In this document: in pieces, positions 1-5,971 of the stretch | Numbering within the stretch: the first letter of the stretch is position 1 | Layout: each line of letters opens with the position of its first letter | Assembly (NCBI GenBank): GCA_046262315.1 | Contig: JBHEMZ010000096.1 | Span: 1 to 6,724 of the forward strand | Reading direction: 5' to 3' | DNA length: 6,724 bases | From: JACVRM01 sp046262315 | Lineage (GTDB): Bacteria; Actinomycetota; Thermoleophilia; Gaiellales; Gaiellaceae | Notes under the pieces: generated by a model | Told to the model about the DNA's origin: nothing | Seen by the model: the letters and a program-made list of their open reading frames with translations, nothing else | Database searches by the model: none | Translations under genes and position numbers: made by a program

Positions 1-54
1 AACCTCCCAGATCGTCTCCAGCGACTTTGCTGCATCGTTCTTCGCTCGAGGCAC
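1..54 (-). CDS. Possible 5' end of a gene running off the left edge
   Basis: On the minus strand a GTG at 54-52 opens a frame without stops to the window edge, reading VPRAKNDAAKSLETIWEV. A GGGAGG ribosome binding site (complement of 60-65) lies five bases upstream, and the residue mix looks like ordinary coding sequence. Only 18 codons are visible, so no function can be assigned. A plus-strand frame also crosses the region (stop at 136-138), and the proposed binding site sits inside the hairpin arm at 56-75, so this could be chance. Confidence 0.22.
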   Translation of the reverse strand, partial: MPRAKNDAAKSLETIWEV

Positions 55-113
55 TCGCGCCTCCCTTCGCTCGAACTACTGCAACACCCCCCTGCTTCGA
101 GCGAAGAGGCGCG
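40..113. repeat. Three copies of CTTCGCTCGA (two direct, one inverted)
   Basis: CTTCGCTCGA occurs at 40-49 and 65-74, exactly 25 bp apart, and in inverted form within 97-106. The second and third copies are the core of the hairpin at 56-113. A 10-mer three times in 70 bases is far above chance even in GC-rich DNA. It could be an intergenic repeat unit, a protein binding site, or the eroded end of a mobile element; nothing here decides between these. Confidence 0.55.
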
Positions 114-124
114 GTTCCTCTTTT
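56..124 (+). terminator. Hairpin followed by T-rich tract, probable terminator
   Basis: Arms 56-75 and 96-113 pair over 18 bp with a two-base bulge (64-65) and a loop of about 20 bases (76-95). The downstream arm is followed by gttcctctttt, giving the shape of a Rho-independent terminator for plus-strand transcription entering from the left. No plus-strand gene ending here can be recognised. The hairpin could instead belong to a mobile-element end, because a transposase stub lies just to the right. Confidence 0.45.
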
Positions 125-188
125 GAGATAGTCACTTAGAACTCATCTTCTTGAAGTCGGTCCAGACGCGAGTCACCTCGCGGGCAGT

Positions 189-350
189 CTATGCGGCGAG
201 CGGAATCGCTCTCGCTCGCGCGAGCGCCTGTCCGAGACGGGCGAGCATTACGAGGTCGGCGTGGAGCCGGACGCGGGCGATGCCGCGCGTGCGGAGTGGC
301 GCGAGGCCGTATTCGTGCTTCAGCCGTCCGAACTCTCCGCGTTCTCCCAT
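189..350 (-). pseudogene. C-terminal stub of a DDE transposase
   Basis: The minus-strand frame ending at the TAG (complement of 189-191) contains, from about 338 downward, GEFGRLKHEYGLAPLRTRGI and then ARVRLHADLVMLARLGQALA before ARAIPLAA and the stop. This matches the end of actinobacterial DDE transposases as I know them: an E..FGRLK segment carrying the last catalytic glutamate region, then 'LR.RG..RVRLHADL..LA.L..ALARARA'. The family (IS5- or IS1182-like) cannot be settled from about 54 residues. Upstream of about 350 the frame stops looking like transposase, so the N-terminal four fifths, including the two catalytic aspartates, are missing. The stub is therefore inactive and marks a past insertion. 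Confidence 0.62.
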
Positions 351-359
351 AGGACGTGA

Positions 360-556
360 GGACGGGTAGGCGACCTTGTGTACTCCTATGACCCGAACGA
401 CAACGAGACGAAGCTGAAAGAAGTGGCGCGAAGCTTCGGTCTCGATAACCATGGATCCGGCCCGCCGCCACGTTGACCATGTTCCTGATGACGGCGCTGA
501 TCGTCTACGCCCAGTATCGGATCGTGAAGCGCTGGCGGCACGCGTTCGTCGTGTAG
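360..556 (+). pseudogene. Broken frame with one membrane segment, unknown gene
   Basis: After a stop at 357-359 one frame reads LVYSYDPNDNETKLKEVARS then FGLDN and ends at a TGA at 474. Shifting back one base near 449 gives PWIRPAATLTMFLMTALIVY followed by AQYRIVKRWRHAFVV and a TAG at 554-556. Joined, they resemble the tail of a membrane protein: a charged soluble part, one hydrophobic helix, then an Arg/Lys-rich end that would sit in the cytoplasm. No start codon with a ribosome binding site was found; the left end abuts the transposase stub, suggesting truncation there. I do not recognise the family, and the frameshift reading is inference. Confidence 0.28.
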
Positions 557-681
557 GGGGTAGCACGCGCTCAGGCGGACGCGATCGCGCCACCTCTCTG
601 CCCGGCGCCATTCGTGAGCGCCGGCACGGCGTTCGGGTTGAACGACGTCGCGAGCCGAAAGACACGACGCTTCGGGGCAGG

Positions 682-715
682 TTGCAACGTTTTTGCAACG
701 TCCATCCCGGACGAT
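682..715 (+). promoter_or_regulatory. SARP-type direct repeat and candidate -10 element
   Basis: TTGCAACGT occurs at 682-690 and again, identically, at 693-701, an 11-bp step (one helical turn). Eight bases after the second copy lies GACGAT (710-715), which keeps the A and final T of an actinobacterial -10 box. Family knowledge: SARP/BTAD regulators bind direct repeats with 11-bp spacing placed about 8 bp upstream of a -10, substituting for a -35. A start of transcription near 722 would leave the GTG at 725 almost leaderless, which fits the absence of a ribosome binding site there. The candidate regulator is the gene at 3169. Confidence 0.5.
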
Positions 716-724
716 CGTACGAGC

Positions 725-1168
725 GTGGCTAGACAGATCAACGGGCATGGCGGCGAGGGAATCGCCCGGGCGAGAGCCGCTTTCGCCGCCGCGCTGGAAC
801 GCGGTGACGCGGTGGCCGTATCGGCCGCCTACACGCACGACGCGACCCTGCTGCCGCCGTCGGCCGAAGTCATGGAGGGCCGCGACGCGATCGCCTCCTT
901 CTGGCAGGCCGGGATCGACGTCGGGATCGCAGACGTCGAGCTGCACGCGATGGCGCTGGGGCGCCAAAACGGGCTCGCCTACGAGGTGGGCCTCTACGCG
1001 CTGCGGCTGCACGCGCCCGACGGCGGCGCGGTGCTCGATCGCGGCAAGTACGTGGTCGTCCACGAGCACCAGCCTGACGGCACGTGGCGCAAGACCGTCG
1101 AGATGTTCAACCCAGACGCGCCCCCGGCACGGACCGACGGGCGAGCGCAGGAGGGGACCAGAGCATGA
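725..1168 (+). CDS. SnoaL-like / DUF4440 family protein (NTF2-like fold)
   Basis: This encodes 147 residues, the usual size for a single-domain NTF2-like protein. Family signatures are visible: an N-terminal helix (IARARAAFAAALERGD, 13-28), then YTHDATLLPPSAEVMEGRDAI (36-56) leading into a helix with FW, and the final strand GKYVVVHEHQPDGTWRKTVE (108-126) ending MFNPD. Relatives include ketosteroid isomerase-like, polyketide-cyclase-like (SnoaL) and SgcJ/DUF4440 proteins; most are cytoplasmic and many have no known substrate. I cannot assign a reaction. The frame is open back to an ATG at 614, but the domain begins just after the GTG at 725, the direct-repeat promoter lies between them, and the intervening residues look non-coding, so GTG 725 is preferred. 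Its stop overlaps the next start as ATGA. Confidence 0.82.
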   Translation: MARQINGHGGEGIARARAAFAAALERGDAVAVSAAYTHDATLLPPSAEVMEGRDAIASFWQAGIDVGIADVELHAMALGRQNGLAYEVGLYALRLHAPDGGAVLDRGKYVVVHEHQPDGTWRKTVEMFNPDAPPARTDGRAQEGTRA

Positions 1169-1353
1169 GCGGGATCGAGTCAACCCTGTCGGGCGACGAG
1201 CCGGCGTCGCCTGCGGACCCGTACCGGCAGGGACATGGAGGTACGGGATGGGAAGCGGCACACGGTCGCCAGCGTCCTCGGGCCGTCGCGGGCGTGGCCG
1301 TGGTCGGAAGAGAGCTGAGGATCGGAGGTCTTCGATGCGTCGTCGTGCTCTGA
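1165..1353 (+). CDS. Small reading frame coupled to the SnoaL-like gene
   Basis: A 62-residue frame starts at ATG 1165, overlapping the previous stop as ATGA, with a strong AGGAGG site at 1149-1154. It begins MSGIESTLSGDEPASPADPY, has a basic glycine-rich middle, and ends in a hydrophobic GLRCVVVL. No domain or signal peptide is recognised. The translation signals are good but the composition is weak, and its last 19 bases overlap the next small frame. It may be a real coupled peptide, or the decayed start of a longer gene whose downstream part was lost. Confidence 0.35.
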   Translation: MSGIESTLSGDEPASPADPYRQGHGGTGWEAAHGRQRPRAVAGVAVVGRELRIGGLRCVVVL

Positions 1354-1448
1354 CCATGTTTCTGATCGTCTGCGCCCTCAGCGCGGCGCCCGCGGTCATC
1401 TGCGGCAGCGCTGTCGCTGCGGTCGCTGCGCCGAGCGGCCGCGCGTAA
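1335..1448 (+). CDS. 37-residue hydrophobic, signal-peptide-like small protein
   Basis: ATG 1335 follows a GGAGG site (1324-1328) by six bases. The product starts MRRRALTMFLIVCALSAAPA and continues with an Ala/Val-rich stretch to SGRA. Three arginines followed by a hydrophobic core of about 25 residues make a typical export signal or a single membrane anchor, but almost nothing follows it. It is either a tiny membrane or secreted peptide, or the signal peptide of a secreted gene whose mature part is gone. It overlaps the preceding small frame by 19 bases and is followed by another signal-like frame at 1480. Confidence 0.42.
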   Translation: MRRRALTMFLIVCALSAAPAVICGSAVAAVAAPSGRA

Positions 1449-1479
1449 CCATGCATCCACGAGCGGAAGGAGCGAGCAG

Positions 1480-1649
1480 ATGAGAACGACCTCTTCAATG
1501 GTCGGGGGCCTCGCCGGTGCGGTGATGGCGGCTGCCACGGTGGCGGTCGCCGGCACCGGGGTCGGCGGAGTGTTCAGCTCGGCCATTCGAACACGGTCAA
1601 TGCGCCGACGGATCTCAGCGGAATGACGAGCGAGAGGAGACAACCATGA
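1480..1649 (+). pseudogene. Frameshifted head of an exported repeat-family protein
   Basis: ATG 1480 sits seven bases after AAGGAG (1467-1472) and opens a signal-like head, MRTTSSMVGGLAGAVMAAAT then VAVAGTGVGGVF. Read straight, it ends at 1626 after 48 residues with an Arg-rich tail. Shifting frame at about 1576 instead gives LGHSNTVNAPTDLSG, continuing to a TGA at 1647-1649 that overlaps the next ATG as ATGA. That motif parallels LGHENVTGAATTGVAG (residues 38-53) of the next protein, and I associate LG..NTVNA..LSG with the start of such exported actinobacterial proteins. One missing base around 1576 explains the break. The gene is therefore probably a truncated, frameshifted paralogue; the unshifted 48-residue peptide remains possible. 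Confidence 0.5.
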
Positions 1650-2890
1650 AGAAGCACTTCCGGCGGAGGCCCTCGCCTTCGCTGATCATCGCGATGATCG
1701 CGCTGTTCGTCGCGCTCGGGCAGGGCGCGTCCGCGTCCCATCTGGGGAGCATGCTGCTCGGCCACGAGAACGTGACAGGCGCCGCGACCACGGGGGTGGC
1801 GGGCGCGCGGGCGGGGACGATGCTCTACGGCAGGAACACGAGCGCCGGCGCGGGTGCGCTCGGCGTCACCGGGCGCGCCGCGGCGACGGCGGCGGGGGCG
1901 GACTCGGCCGGCGTACGGGGCATCAACGACGGCACGAACGCCAACGGGTCCGGCGTCTGGGGCTCGCACGCGGGCTCCGGCAACGGCGTCCTGGGGCAGA
2001 GCACCGCCCTCGGCTCGGGCGTGCGCGGGACTGGCGGCTACGGCGGCTTCTTCGCCTCGCTGGCACCGAACGGGATCGGCGCGCTCGGGACGGTCACCGG
2101 CGCGGGCTACGGCGTCCGCGGCGAGGCGGGGAGCGGCGGCGTGGGCGTGATCGGCAAGAACGCCGGCGACGGAACCGGCGTCCGTGGCGAGGCCCCGACG
2201 GGATCGTTCAGTAGGGGCGTCGAGGGTGTGGCCGGCTCCGGCTACGGCGGGTATTTCACGGCGCTTTCGGCCGGGGGCTACGGCGTCTATGCGCGGGGAG
2301 GCAGAGACGGCGTCGTTGCAAGGTCGGACTCGGCCTCCGGCTCGGGCGTGCGTGGGGTCGGCGGCAACGGCGGCTCGTTCTCGTCGTCGGTCGCAAACGG
2401 CACCGGCGTCGTGGGGACGGTCACCGGCGCCGGCCACGGCGTCCGCGGCGAGGCGGGAAGCGGCGGCTCGGGCGTCGTCGGCAAAAGCGCCGCCGACGGG
2501 TTCGCCTTCCGTGCAGAGGGCAACGCCAGCCAGAGCCGCGCCACGAACGGCTGGGTCAAGGCGATGCTGAAGTTCAACCCCTTCAACACGAGTGACAAGA
2601 TCCAACAGTGCTACAACTCACAGCTGCCGCCGCAGCTGGCCACGACCGGGGACTGCGGCATCGCGATCGTGAGCCACGGCCTCGGGAGTGTCACCCTCGA
2701 CGTCGGCTTCGAGGTCAGCGATCGGTTCCTGCTCGTGACCGCCCACGACCATGAGAGCTTCGAGCGCGACCCGGGCATCGTGGTCAGCGCCGAACCGTCC
2801 GGGATCGGGTTGACGAGCAAGGTCTGGGTGACGACGGCGTACAACGGGGGGCCGAAGACCAACGAGCAGTTCTACCTCATCGTGTTCTGA
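1646..2890 (+). CDS. Exported Gly-Val-x-Gly repeat protein with two-Cys C-terminal domain
   Basis: 414 residues. ATG 1646 is preceded by GAGAGGAG (1632-1639) at six bases. Residues 1-30 are a basic head plus hydrophobic segment (RRRPSPSLIIAMIALFVALG), a signal or N-terminal anchor, so the rest should lie outside the membrane. Residues about 35-290 are Gly/Ala/Val-rich with many GVxG steps (GVRG, GVWG, GVLG, GVVG) spaced roughly 10-25 residues apart, suggesting a stacked beta fold like a fibre or beta-helix. Residues 123-176 recur at 232-285. Residues about 300-414 are different: aromatic and mixed, with Cys322 and Cys337 (QQCYNSQLPP; TGDCGIAIVS) placed to form a disulfide, ending in EQFYLIVF; this looks like a beta-sandwich cap. 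A surface structural or binding role is inference; no catalytic motif is seen. It is followed by a hairpin terminator. Confidence 0.85.
   Translation: MKKHFRRRPSPSLIIAMIALFVALGQGASASHLGSMLLGHENVTGAATTGVAGARAGTMLYGRNTSAGAGALGVTGRAAATAAGADSAGVRGINDGTNANGSGVWGSHAGSGNGVLGQSTALGSGVRGTGGYGGFFASLAPNGIGALGTVTGAGYGVRGEAGSGGVGVIGKNAGDGTGVRGEAPTGSFSRGVEGVAGSGYGGYFTALSAGGYGVYARGGRDGVVARSDSASGSGVRGVGGNGGSFSSSVANGTGVVGTVTGAGHGVRGEAGSGGSGVVGKSAADGFAFRAEGNASQSRATNGWVKAMLKFNPFNTSDKIQQCYNSQLPPQLATTGDCGIAIVSHGLGSVTLDVGFEVSDRFLLVTAHDHESFERDPGIVVSAEPSGIGLTSKVWVTTAYNGGPKTNEQFYLIVF
2012..2500 (+). repeat. Internal duplication in the Gly-Val-x-Gly protein
   Basis: Residues 123-176 (2012-2173) and 232-285 (2339-2500) align with an offset of exactly 109 residues (327 bases). 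Both contain GTVTGAG(Y/H)GVRGEAGSGG followed by (V/S)GV(I/V)GK. A weaker related unit lies between them (GSGYGGYFTALSAGGYGVYA, residues 197-216). The near-identical DNA of the outer copies points to a segmental duplication or conversion rather than mere low complexity, and offers a route to copy-number change by recombination. Confidence 0.75.
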
Positions 2891-2898
2891 GCGCCGGC

Positions 2899-2933
2899 CC
2901 GCTTGGGGCGCGGGTTGGCCGCGCCCCAAGCGG
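2899..2933 (+). terminator. Perfect 15-bp hairpin after the repeat-protein gene
   Basis: Arms 2899-2913 (CCGCTTGGGGCGCGG) and 2919-2933 are exact reverse complements around the five-base loop GTTGG, starting nine bases after the stop at 2890. No T-tract follows (ttcggac), as is common for terminators of GC-rich actinobacteria. It separates the 725-2890 unit from the regulator gene, which would then need its own promoter. Confidence 0.7.
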
Positions 2934-2973
2934 TTCGGACTCGTGGCCGTCGACACCAGGGCGATCCGGGCTC

Positions 2974-3117
2974 ACGCTGTGGGTCGTGAACAACAGCACG
3001 GGCGCGGGCGTCTTCGGGCAGAGCGAGGGGCGCGGCGCCTACGGCAAGAGCACCGGTCCCTCGACAGGCGCGACGGCCATCGGGGCCGAGGGCATCGACG
3101 AGCACAGCGCTTGGGGT
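2974..3117 (+). pseudogene. Fragment of a second Gly-Val-x-Gly repeat protein
   Basis: In the frame of the downstream regulator, 2974-3117 reads LTLWVVNNSTGAGVFGQSEG and then RGAYGKSTGPSTGATAIGAE, the same style as the repeat region of the gene at 1646 (compare GSGVWGSHAGSGNGVLGQST). It has no leader, no C-terminal domain and no good ribosome binding site; a GTG at 2986 is the first start-like codon. It is best read as the remains of a duplicated repeat gene after deletion. Because no stop separates it from the regulator, it could be mis-annotated as an N-terminal extension of about 61 residues. Confidence 0.55.
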
Positions 3118-3168
3118 CGCGCGGGTCTTGCGCGCGCGCGTCTCCCGTCGGACGATGGACGGGCACAG

Positions 3169-5961
3169 ATGGCTATTCCCTGTCACGAGACTCTGGAGCT
3201 GCGCGTGCTAGGCCCGGTCGAGGCGCTGCGCGGCGGGCACGTGCTCCACCTCGGCGGCGCGCGTCAGCGGGCGCTGCTGGCACTCCTGCTGCTGGAGCCC
3301 GGGCGGCCGTCGTCGGCCGACCGTCTGACCGAGGAGCTGTGGCGGGGTGAGCCGCCCGCCGGTGCGCAGACCACGCTCAGGTCCTACGTCTCCCGGCTGC
3401 GGCGCGTGCTCGGCGGCGACGTGATTGCCGGCGGCGGCGGGGGCTACGCCGTTCAGGTGGCGCCCGAGCAGGTCGACGCGGTCCGCTTCGCACGGCTGCT
3501 CGGTGAGGGCGAGGAGGCGCTGGGGCGTAGGTCGCACCGTCGAGCGGCGGAGCGGTTGTCGGAGGCGCTTTCCCTCTGGCGCGGCGCGCCGTTCGCGGGC
3601 CTGGCCGATGAGGGCCGTCTGCGGCGGGAGGCGGGCCGGCTGGAGGAGCTGCGCCTGCGCTGCCTGGAGCAGCGGCTCGAGGCCGAGCTCGCGCTGGGGG
3701 CGAGCGCCGAGGTCGTCGAGGAGCTGGAGGCGCTCGTCGCCGAGCACCCGTATCGCGAGCGCTTCTGGCGGCAGCTGATGCTGGCGCTCTACCGCGCGGG
3801 GCGGCAGGCGGATGCGCTGGCGGCGTACACGCGGGCCAGGGCAATCCTTCGGAACGAGCTCGGCCTGGAGCCGAGCGAGGAGCTGAGGCAGCTGGAGCAG
3901 GCGATCCTGCGCCACGACGTTCCCGAATCGAGGCCGCCCGAGCAGCGGCACAACCTGCCCGCGCCCCTGACGAGCTTCGTGGGGCGCAAGTCCGAGCTGG
4001 CGCAGGTCGGGCGGCTGCTTGGCGAAGAGCGGCTGGTCACGCTGACGGGCGTCGGCGGCGCCGGCAAGACGCGGCTCGCGCTGGAAGTCGCGCGGAGCTT
4101 CCTGCCCGACGTCGCCGACGCCGTCTGCTTCGTCGATCTTTCCGCGCTCGCCGATCCGGCGCTCGTTCCGCGTCAAGTGGCGAGCGCGCTCCAGGTCGGC
4201 GAGCAGTCCGACGTCGACGTCGCGGAGCTCATCGTCGGGCGCCTGCGCGATGCGGACCTGCTCCTCGTGCTCGACAACTGCGAGCACCTCCGTGAGTCGT
4301 GCGCCGAGCTCGTCGGCCTCCTGCTGCCGGCGTGTCCGCGCCTCCACGTGATGGCGACGAGCCGCGTCGTGCTGGGCGCGCCCGGGGAGATCGACTACGC
4401 CGTTCCGCCGCTCGAGGTTCCCGCACCCGACGCCGGGGACGAGGAGCTGCGAGACTCCGAAGCGGTCAGGCTGCTGCTGGCGCGGGTTCGGGCAGCGCGT
4501 CCACGTCTCGGCGACGAGCCGCGGGTTCTTGCGAGCGCGGCCCGGATCTGCCGCGACCTCGACGGCTTGCCGCTGGCGATCGAGTTGGCCGCCGCCCGGG
4601 CCAAGACGCTCTCGCTCGAGGAGATTGCGGACCGCCTGGGAGACCGCTTCCGCTTTCTCGTCTCCTGGCGGCGGCTGGCTGCGGCCCGGCATCGCACCCT
4701 CGGCGAGGCGATGGACTGGAGCTACGAGCTGCTCGCCCCCGACGAGCGGGCGCTGCTCGCACGGCTCTCGGTCTTCGCAGGCGGCTTCACCCTCGACGCG
4801 GTCGCCGCCGTGTGCCTCGCCGGAGACGAGGAACGGGCGCTCGAGCAGGTCGGCCGGCTCGTGGACGCCTCGCTCGTGGTCCCCGAGGAGCACGACGGCC
4901 ATATGCGCTACCGGCTGCTCGAAACCGTACGCCAGTACGCCGTGGAGAGGCTGGAAGAAGACGCTCGCGCCGCGGCAGTGGCGCCCTCGGCACACGCGCG
5001 GTTCTTCGCGACGTTCGCCGAAGAGTTCGAGCAGCGATTCAACGCCGGAGAGCACACGCTGTTCACGGCGACCGACCGTGAACTCGACAACCTCCGGCGG
5101 GCGATCGACTGGGCGGCGGGGCGCGGAGACGCCGAGACCGAGCTCCGGCTGGTCGGCGCCTTGTGGACGTACTGGTGGACGCGCGGCTCCGTTCGCGAGG
5201 CCCGAGCCCGGATCGAGGCGGCGCTCGGGCGTCGGGGTGATGTGGACGGGCGCATCGTCGCCCGCGCGCTGAACGGCGCCGCAGCCATGGCGTACTGCGA
5301 GAGGGAGTACTCGCTCGCGCGGCTCCGCGCGAGCGAGGCGCTCGCGGTGGCCCGGTCAACTGGGGCGCGGATCGAGGAGCTGGGCGCGCAGAACCTGCTC
5401 GGCGTGACGGAGATGCGGCTACGGAACTACGGCGCCGCCCGGCGGCACCTAGACGAGCTCGTCGCGCTGGCTCGGATGCCCGAGAACGAGCCGCAGATCC
5501 TCTTGGCCAAGATGAACCTCGCCCAGGTCGCGCTCGAGTCGGGGGCGACGCGGGCTGCTCGCGACGCCTTCCAGGAGCTGCTCGTCCGCCACCGGCGCGA
5601 GGGGCCGTTGCATCAAGGAGTCGGCTTCGCGGCGCTGGGCCTCGGCCAGGCGCTCTATCGGCTCGGTGAGCATGCACCTGCACGCGAGTGCTTCGCCCTG
5701 GCGCACGAGGCGTTCGCGGCGACCGGCTTCACTGCGAACGTCGCCCACGCGCTTCAGGGCCTCGCGGCGGTCGGGGCGCAGCCCGAGCGTGCCGCCCGCA
5801 CACTCGGCCACGCTGCCGCGCTGCTACGGGATATCGCCGACGAGGGGTTCGACGAGGCGCTCCTGGCCGAGGTCGAGGCGCGGCTTCGCGGTCAGCTCGG
5901 CGACGAGGCGTTCGCGGCTGCCTACGCCGAAGGCGAGGCGCTCAAGCGCTCGCCGGTGTAG
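3169..5961 (+). CDS. Large SARP-type regulator: winged helix, BTAD, NB-ARC ATPase, helical repeats
   Basis: 930 residues from ATG 3169. Residues about 9-95 form an OmpR/PhoB-like DNA-binding domain (LRVLGPVEAL, then LRSYVSRLRRVLG as recognition helix); about 100-250 the bacterial transcriptional activation domain (DAVRFARLL, ALSLWRGAPF, YRERFWRQLM, RARAILRNELGLEPS). From 268 (SFVGRKSEL) comes a STAND/NB-ARC ATPase: Walker A GVGGAGKT at 294-301, Walker B LLLVLDNCEH at 364-373, MATSR at 395-399, GLPLAIELAA at 466-475. Residues about 560-930 are helical, TPR-like repeats, the presumed sensor. This is the AfsR-like class of activators, cytoplasmic, switched by nucleotide binding and an unknown ligand. 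ATG 3169 is chosen because the domain starts nine residues later and upstream residues resemble a repeat-protein relic; its ribosome binding site is weak. All core motifs are intact, so it should be functional. Confidence 0.9.
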   Translation: MAIPCHETLELRVLGPVEALRGGHVLHLGGARQRALLALLLLEPGRPSSADRLTEELWRGEPPAGAQTTLRSYVSRLRRVLGGDVIAGGGGGYAVQVAPEQVDAVRFARLLGEGEEALGRRSHRRAAERLSEALSLWRGAPFAGLADEGRLRREAGRLEELRLRCLEQRLEAELALGASAEVVEELEALVAEHPYRERFWRQLMLALYRAGRQADALAAYTRARAILRNELGLEPSEELRQLEQAILRHDVPESRPPEQRHNLPAPLTSFVGRKSELAQVGRLLGEERLVTLTGVGGAGKTRLALEVARSFLPDVADAVCFVDLSALADPALVPRQVASALQVGEQSDVDVAELIVGRLRDADLLLVLDNCEHLRESCAELVGLLLPACPRLHVMATSRVVLGAPGEIDYAVPPLEVPAPDAGDEELRDSEAVRLLLARVRAARPRLGDEPRVLASAARICRDLDGLPLAIELAAARAKTLSLEEIADRLGDRFRFLVSWRRLAAARHRTLGEAMDWSYELLAPDERALLARLSVFAGGFTLDAVAAVCLAGDEERALEQVGRLVDASLVVPEEHDGHMRYRLLETVRQYAVERLEEDARAAAVAPSAHARFFATFAEEFEQRFNAGEHTLFTATDRELDNLRRAIDWAAGRGDAETELRLVGALWTYWWTRGSVREARARIEAALGRRGDVDGRIVARALNGAAAMAYCEREYSLARLRASEALAVARSTGARIEELGAQNLLGVTEMRLRNYGAARRHLDELVALARMPENEPQILLAKMNLAQVALESGATRAARDAFQELLVRHRREGPLHQGVGFAALGLGQALYRLGEHAPARECFALAHEAFAATGFTANVAHALQGLAAVGAQPERAARTLGHAAALLRDIADEGFDEALLAEVEARLRGQLGDEAFAAAYAEGEALKRSPV

Positions 5962-5971
5962 CCGCGCTACC

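Noticed and set aside
614..724. Longer start (ATG 614) for the SnoaL-like gene
   Set aside because: The added 37 residues do not resemble the family and would span the direct repeat and candidate promoter; GTG 725 starts just before the domain.
476..1366. Near-identical TGACCATGTTCCTGAT at 474-489 and TGACCATGTTTCTGAT at 1351-1366
   Set aside because: 15 of 16 bases match, but the similarity does not extend clearly on either side and both encode ordinary hydrophobic residues; treated as coincidence.
386..1498. Long minus-strand open frame opposite the SnoaL-like gene and the small frames
   Set aside because: Arg/Pro/Ala-rich composition typical of an antisense shadow in GC-rich DNA, no recognisable domain, and it lies opposite a gene with clear family motifs.
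1574..2605. Long minus-strand open frame opposite the GVxG gene
   Set aside because: Mirror of the glycine-rich repeats (ARA, DAV, AGD repeats); the plus strand has a leader, ribosome binding site and terminator.
3208..5055. 615-residue minus-strand open frame opposite the regulator
   Set aside because: Low-complexity Arg/Gln/Leu composition without motifs; the plus strand has all STAND and BTAD signatures.
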